From: Erinaceus europaeus
Lineage: Eukaryota; Chordata; Mammalia; Eulipotyphla; Erinaceidae
Assembly (NCBI RefSeq): GCF_950295315.1
Contig: NC_080170.1
Coordinates: forward strand, 97,897,971-97,961,970
DNA: 64,000 nucleotides
Direction: 5' to 3'
The translations under genes and the position numbers were made by a program. Shown one piece after another: positions 58,384 through 64,000 of this stretch (position 1 is the stretch's first letter; each line of letters opens with the position of its first letter). The notes below the pieces were generated by a model. It was not told where the DNA came from. It saw only the letters and a list, made by a program, of their open reading frames with translations, and searched no databases.

Positions 58384-58569
58384 TCTTCTTCCTCTAGCGT
58401 TTGCCCTTCTTCCGTAGCCAGTCAACAGTGTCAGGTTGAAAGCTGTCAGGAGCTGCTTGTTGCTGGCTTTGAAAGTGACTGGGATCCATGTGGATTCAGT
58501 CGGCTAGGAAGGATCGTCAGTTTCCCCAATGAATGGGATGCACCACGAGAAGGTCGATCCAATGCAACC
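58384..58569 (-). mobile_element. Short non-autonomous partner of RTE-like LINE
   Basis: The 186-bp insertion has a perfect 12-bp TSD CATTTTATTAAT (58372-58383, 58570-58581). On the minus strand its last roughly 60 bases match the insertion at 15895-16020, with two mismatches over the coding part. They read QPDTVDWLRKKGKR, then TAG and a (GAA)n-like tail. The first roughly 130 bases (starting GGTTGCATTGGATCGACCTT) are GC-richer, non-coding and absent from the other copy. A foreign head plus LINE tail is the structure of a SINE or internally deleted LINE. No clear Pol III A/B box was found. Confidence 0.72.
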
Positions 58570-58581
58570 CATTTTATTAAT

Positions 58582-59654
58582 GTAGAGTATTAGAAGAACT
58601 GACCGAATTTCACTTTTTCAAATCTAGATAGTTCTATTTTTAGATATATGCTGCAACATGGAACAAAACCCAAGGCTTTGTATTTAAACAGTTATCTATT
58701 ATTAGCTTCAATGATTCTTGGGTTGATTGGTGAATAGGAGGAACCAAGTGCTCTCCTGGTCTTTTTAGAGGTTATCATTATTGTTGGGAGACATGTTGAA
58801 AGGAAATTAGTAGGCACATTTAAGGTACTAATATAGGGGACTGATATTACATAAAAACCAATGTGGAGAAGGGAAATGAGTAAATATGAATACTTTTGGT
58901 ATGTAACAAGAACAGAGTACATATTTTAAAATATTTTTTTAATGATTGATTTTTTCCCTTTTGGTAATAACAATGAGTAATTAAACCTGGCCTTATTGAC
59001 AACATAATTTGTATTAGGACCCCTTAGGACAGCCTAATGGCAATATTGATAAATGGTCACATTCTTTTTCTTTTCTGAAAGTGCCCCAGTGAAATTCTGT
59101 CTATTTAGCTGTTACATATTGCCTACCATCTTTGCACCAAAGCACTTTGTAGACAGAACATATTCAATCAAACGTAGGCTAGGAAAAACAGTTCTGTCAG
59201 CTAAGCTGATTGTTGAATTTCTCTCTTGAGCACAACCTTAAAACACTACCTGAAACAACAGTCAATTCTTCAGCAGAAAAGTAGACAGACTGAAATAATT
59301 TCAAATGGGGACTTCCTAGACTAACATAGCCGTTATCTATGAGTTAGGGTGAGCACTTGGGTTACTCAAATAGGCTTTCACATATGGATACATGTTTTTA
59401 TTTTTCCCAAGAAAGTTTTGTCAAATTCACAAATTATAATTGAAAACATACATTCTGGTACATTGAATGAGTTTATGCATATGGCTACAGAGTAGAGAAA
59501 AAGAGGAAGTTCACACTGCTGCAGGAAAGTCCAAATGGCTTTTGGAGGAACATAGGAACTCATATTAGGTACTCAGCATTAGTAACAGCGTAGATTGTGG
59601 TTGGATGCCTAGTCAGTATTATTTATATTTTATGGAACTGTATTACTTCAGCTA
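58582..59654. other. Unique AT-rich DNA, no gene seen
   Basis: No recognised element or exon. Confidence 0.5.
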
Positions 59655-59811
59655 GTGATTTTTTAAAGATTTTTATAAATTTATTAGAAAGATAGGAGGG
59701 GAGAGAGAAAGAATCAGGCATCACTCTGGTGCATGTGCTACCAGGGATTGAACACAGGACCTCATGCTTGAGAGTCCAATACTTTATCCACTGTGCCACC
59801 TCCCAGGCCAC
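59655..59811 (-). mobile_element. SINE, type 3, minus strand
   Basis: TTTTTTAAAGATTTTTATAA, GGAGAGAGAAAGAATCAGGC, ATCACTCTGGTGCATGTGCT, GACCTCATGCTTGAGAGTCC and TTATCCACTGTGCCACCTCC. Confidence 0.9.
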
Positions 59812-60499
59812 CAGCTGGTGATTCTTCATGTCAACTTAATTATAAATTTAGTGCCCTGACTTCTCCCCTCATTACTTCCACAGTATTTGCAAAACTTTAA
59901 AAGTATTTACATAGTCTTTGTATTTTTCTCCCTTTGTGATGGCTGAGCAAAATGTTTAGAAGCTTTTTATGTTTCCAAATATTCAGCACTGAATTGGTTG
60001 TACAGAGAGGTAGTTTTAATGTTTGATGCTACATTTAGCACTGCTCTATAATCTCTTTCTGCTCATTTTCCTCTTAAGTTATTAATAAACATTATACCTT
60101 GCAATCAAATCATTAAATTAGTCACCACTTTAGCAGTAGGTAGCAAAAAAGAGACAATCTGTATTTTACATTTTTGAGAAACAAATCTTTAAACCTTTGA
60201 AGTGTTAGTTATTTCATCAATACCTAGGGGTAGAAAAAGTGCTACTATTCAATTGATGTCTCATTTCTCTCTCTTGCATTGCTACTTTGCAAAAGTCAAG
60301 TGAGTCTACCATATAATTCTTTGTCCTACAGCATTTGAATCTGCCAGAATAGACAGCTTGATGGGAACTTCAAAGGGAGGATAATACACTCCTCCTACTG
60401 AGACACAACTTTTTAAAATACATGTGTATATGTTAAAAGTATTTTAGTATAGTCATGAGCCCTTTGAAATATAACTAAGATAGGCCTACTAGCTATCTA
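59812..60499. other. Unique AT-rich DNA, no gene seen
   Basis: No recognised element. Confidence 0.5.
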
Positions 60500-60985
60500 C
60501 AAAATGGAGACCCCCCCCCCCTATCACCACCATCTCTTCATCTGCACTATTCCAGCCTTTAGGATCATGATTAGTTAACAATTTTTTTGGCTTTAAATGT
60601 TATCTCTCTTTTCAGCTACCAGGTTCCAGATGCTACCTTGATGCCAACCAGACTTCCTTGGACAGATGACTAATGTGTCCTGGAGTCTGGCTTCCCCAGA
60701 GCCCCACCCCCCTAGGGAAAGAGAAAGACAGGCTGGTAGTATGCATTGACTTGTCAAAGCCCATGTAATGTGGGGAATCAGTTACAGAAACCAGACCTTC
60801 CACCTTCTGCACCCCACAATGACCCTGGGTCCATACTCCCAGAGGGATAAAGAATAGAAAAGCTATCAGGGGAGGGGAGGGGATATGGAAATCTGATGGT
60901 GGGAACTGTGTGGAGTTGTACCCCTCTTATCCTATAGTTTTGTCAATGTTTCCTTTTTATAAATAAAAAAAAAATTAAAAAGTTT
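60500..60985 (+). mobile_element. L1 3'-end fragment, plus strand
   Basis: CTGCACTATTCCAGCCTTTA, CTACCAGGTTCCAGATGC, ACCTTCCACCTTCTGCACCC, GGTGGGAACTGTGTGGAGTT and an A-rich tail are the terminal ~480 bases of the L1 3' UTR. A run of C at about 60510-60522 marks the left edge. Confidence 0.9.
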
Positions 60986-61144
60986 TTTAATCCCATTTTA
61001 CAAGTATATATGTGGAGAGTATGTACAGCTGTAATGCATAAAAGCATATATGAATATATATATATATAAATACATGTATATATACCCAAAACATTTAAGC
61101 AAAGAATGACAGACAAGACGAAACAGACATCAAGAGAAAGTACA
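60986..61144. repeat. TA-rich simple sequence
   Basis: TATATATA-like units around 61050-61085 with no attached element. Confidence 0.6.
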
Positions 61145-61350
61145 TGCTGGTGGTCCAGGAGGTGGCACAGTAGAGAAACTGCATGCTAGTAAGATGGTGA
61201 AGTTTTGTGCTCTGACTTCTGAAGTTTTATTGAGTGCAACAGGAATCTTATAAAAGCTAACTCAAGTTCACTGACTTACTTGAGTATAAGATTATATATT
61301 GATCACCACACTTCTCTCTGTCTCTTTTCTTCTGTTTGTTCACTACAGCT
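61145..61350 (+). mobile_element. Possible old type 3 SINE
   Basis: TGGTCCAGGAGGTGGCACAG resembles a type 3 head, and ACACTTCTCTCTGTCTCTTT a CT-rich middle. The intervening bases are too diverged for a firm call. Confidence 0.4.
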
Positions 61351-62214
61351 TTGCAGTTCAAACACCAAGTTGGTTTAAAGCTTTAAGGATAAAATGTGTA
61401 GATATTTTAAAAGACTTATGATGGGATAGCTTTATGCCTATCTTAGCCTCTGCTTAATGCTCACTCTAAATAGCTTATCTGTTCATATGTATGAAAATTA
61501 AATGATATTAGTATGACTAGTCTATAGTTATGTTGTACTTATGACAAAATATTTCCTTCTTGATTATTTATTAGAATTTTTATCTGATTTTGTCAAATAT
61601 TACTTCCCACTTTCAATTAAATTTTATGCAAAGAGGCTCTCAATTAGTTGAGAATTAAAAAAAACATGATAGCTCGCATAACTTTGAAATTTCATAAACA
61701 TCTAGAAATAAAATTTTTTTAGATTAAAGAGAATCTAAAATCCCATTAGGAAAATCTCTTTTGTCTGACTAATGATGTATAAGAACAGTGAGAGTCATGG
61801 GTGATGGTTCCACTTGGAAGAAATCAATTACTGTCTCATCCATTCTCCCTGTGGGAACAGAATGAATGGCAATATAATTCCAGTTGGCACAAAACTTTAT
61901 AAAATGTCTTCCTTTTCTGGACAACATTTGAAAATGTTTCAAGAGAAAGAAGACATTAATTCTGTTATTTAAATAATTTTTTCTTTATTTCTTTCACAGG
62001 ACCACAGAAAATATGCAAATTGGACTAGATTAATATGGTAATACTTAATTTACCATAGCCGAAATATTTTCAGAAATATTTGTATTATTTTTTGTTTCTA
62101 GTTAATATATAAGTAATAAGATAACTCTGAAGCAAACTTGAAAATTTTAATCTCTGAAAAATGCAAATCTCGAATTGGGAATGGCTGAAGAAAAAGAAAA
62201 AGGTGCCTCTTATT
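61351..62214. other. Unique AT-rich DNA, no gene seen
   Basis: No recognised element or exon. Confidence 0.5.
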
Positions 62215-63330
62215 CTTTAATTAATTTATTATTATTATTGGATATTTTATTTTATTTTTGTAATTAAAATATTTGTGATTTAATAATGATTAACAAGATT
62301 GTAAGATAGCAGGGGTATAATTCCATATAATTCCCACCACCAGAGTTCTGTGTTCCATCCCCTCTATTGGAACCTTCTCTATTCTTTTCTTTATTCCCTC
62401 TGGGAATATGGACCAAATTCTTTATGGGGCACAGCAGGTGAAAGGTCTGTCTTCTGTAATTGCTTCTTCACTGGACATCACTGTTGGCAGGTCAAGCCAT
62501 ACCACAGCCTGTTTCTATCTTTCCCTAGTTGTGTAGGCTCTGGAGAGCTGAGGTTCCAAGACACATTGGTGAGGTCATCTGCCTAGGGAAGCCAGGCTGG
62601 AATCACAGTAGCATCTTCAACTTGGTGGCTGAAAGGAGGTAAGAAATAAAACAGGAAATTGCTTAATAAACAGAACCCAAAGGTAGGAATAGAGGAGACG
62701 AAATTAAGGGTCTTCATGTGGGAAGGAGGTAGGAAGTCTATTTTAGGTATATTTCAAGGGGTCTATGACTTTAGGAACTTTTGCCTGAGCCTTATAGATG
62801 ACATGCAGATGAACAAAGAATATTGTCTGGGAAGATGGTGTCAGAGTTGAGAAAAGGTCTAGAAAGCTGGATTAGAGCAGAGAGTAGCTCCCAAATATAA
62901 GGAAAATAAATAAATACTATTAACTATAAACCGCATCTGTCTGACTTAGGGCCCATATTTATACATATTTAGCACATGAGCCTATGTAATCTCTGATTCC
63001 CTGTCAGTCTGAGCTCACAGACCATGATCACAACATGCCAGTCTGCACTTATTTCAGGACCAGTCTTCCTCAAATGGCAGAGTAGTTTGACACAAATTCC
63101 CTTTGGAGGCTGCTCTACAGTTAGGGCAAGGTCCTGTAAAGGCCCACAATAGGGTTAATGATGACATTCCTGATGGACGAGACCTGTGATGATGGAGAGA
63201 GAGATCTACTAGAGGACTAGGCCCATTATTTCTATGTGGGAATCCAAGGATTCCCTGACTATAAGCTCTGATGATGAGGTGGCCTGGTACTGACCAAAAG
63301 TGTCATCATTAAAGTGAGCCAGTCTCTTGC
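62215..63330 (-). mobile_element. L1 3'-end fragment, type B
   Basis: T-rich left edge, ATTAACAAGATTGTAAGATA, CCACCACCAGAGTTCTGTGT, AGGTTCCAAGACACATTGGT, then type-B-only GAAGATGGTGTCAGAGTTGA and CAAGGTCCTGTAAAGGCCCA. It is the longest type-B copy in the window. Confidence 0.85.
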
Positions 63331-63571
63331 CCTTTCCCTGCTTTTTCCTTTCTTGATATGAGTTTAAACTTTCTCCCAGTTGTTAAATAATTGAGTTTAA
63401 TTTGTTTCCAAACCTATATTGGACTTAGGGGATCTGGCATCAAGTTAGGGAGGGAATGTAATTAGGGTTTAAGTGGAATCTAAGTTAACCTTAAATATTT
63501 TTAAATTCATTTTACTTGTTTGATGATTATAATAGAGGTTGATATAGGGAGCAATAATTGTCATTTAGTTG

Positions 63572-63576
<5 letters not shown>

Positions 63577-63612
<36 letters not shown>
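63577..63612. repeat. (GT)n microsatellite
   Basis: About 17 GT units following TATATAT. Confidence 0.95.
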
Positions 63613-63614
<2 letters not shown>

Positions 63615-63833
63615 CATATAGAAAGAATATATCTATATAACTCTTGGCCAACTTTATACAGTATTTCTTCTAAAGATTATATAGGGGGTGACATTAATAA
63701 TGTTGTCAGAAGAGATATCTCTTACTCTCTTTGGTGTAGTTAGTTGAGTAGATGAAATGATTCAAGGAAGTGAAGTAGGGGGTTGAAGAGGAGGGTGTCT
63801 AAGTCTAAGTAATAAATATTTGATTAGACAATT

Positions 63834-64000
63834 TAAAATGAACCTATTCAAAAAGACAGAGATGATATATACAGAATATTTACCAGAGAAGAGATACAAA
63901 AGGCCAATAGAAATACGAAATATAGTTCCAAAACATTGATTGTCAGAGAAATGCAAATCAAGGCAAAAATGAGATCCCACTTATCTCCTGTGAGAATGTC
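63834..64000 (+). mobile_element. Old L1 ORF2 fragment running off the window
   Basis: GAACCTATTCAAAAAGACAG, ACATTGATTGTCAGAGAAAT, GCAAATCAAGGCAAAAATGA and CTCCTGTGAGAATG are the ORF2 C-terminal region in diverged form. The element is cut by the window edge. Confidence 0.85.

Noticed and set aside
58384..58569. Possible cut-and-paste DNA transposon
   Set aside because: No terminal inverted repeats; the 12-bp duplication and one-sided trinucleotide tail fit target-primed retrotransposition.
58333..58593. 86-codon plus-strand frame
   Set aside because: It runs antisense through the RTE-like insertion at 58384-58569 and crosses its TSD, so it did not exist before the insertion.

Overview
The window reads as repeat-dense, AT-rich mammalian nuclear DNA, either intergenic or deep intronic. 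Its dominant short repeat is a tRNA-headed SINE. On one strand it reads GGTTATTGCTGGGGCTTGG, then CTCCTGGAGGCC, then GATAGGACAGAGAGAAAT, then CACCTGCAGACCTGCTTCAC. I recognise this pattern from hedgehog (Erinaceidae) genomes, and the matching L1 LINE lineage agrees. No bacterial-style gene, rRNA, tRNA gene or CRISPR array is present, and I recognise no intact host protein gene. Two short unique segments, about 5.8-6.05 kb and 33.99-34.36 kb, look somewhat protein-coding and are offered only as candidates.

Layout. 0-4.3 kb: SINEs and a 5'-truncated L1 (1809-4268) with a 19-bp target-site duplication (TSD). 4.3-13.8 kb: unique DNA, an L1 lacking its 3' end (7103-8693), and a SINE cluster (8.7-12.35 kb). 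13.8-19.0 kb: a long minus-strand L1 (13822-18996) with a 17-bp TSD, carrying a nested SINE and a nested fragment of a different LINE. 23.1-24.6 kb: a minus-strand L1 3' end that contains an LTR-like element. 25.0-28.5 kb: a plus-strand L1 with the longest open ORF2 remnant (492 codons). 28.5-45 kb: mostly unique DNA with scattered old SINE and L1 pieces. 45.2-49.5 kb: a defective class II (betaretrovirus-like) endogenous retrovirus with gag, integrase traces and a 3' LTR, interrupted by an L1 tail. 49.5-64 kb: unique DNA, SINEs, L1 tails and microsatellites, including a spliced L1 3' end (54555-55313).

Two observations stand out. (1) Three separate insertions (2297-2318, 15895-16020, 58384-58569) share a 3' end, GGCAAACGCTAGA(A/G)GAAGAA, that belongs to neither L1 nor the SINEs. 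The 126-bp copy has an open frame that reads like the C-terminus of an RTE-type reverse transcriptase. The 186-bp copy joins a different, non-coding head to the same tail and has a perfect 12-bp TSD. Together they look like a second LINE and a short non-autonomous partner. (2) One L1 copy lacks exactly one GT...AG interval of about 272 bp that is present in its relatives, so it appears to be a retrocopy of a spliced L1 transcript.

The window works as a record of nested insertions rather than as a set of cooperating genes: SINE into L1, RTE-like LINE into L1, L1 into SINE, L1 into provirus, and LTR within L1. Family names are from recognition only; no database was consulted.
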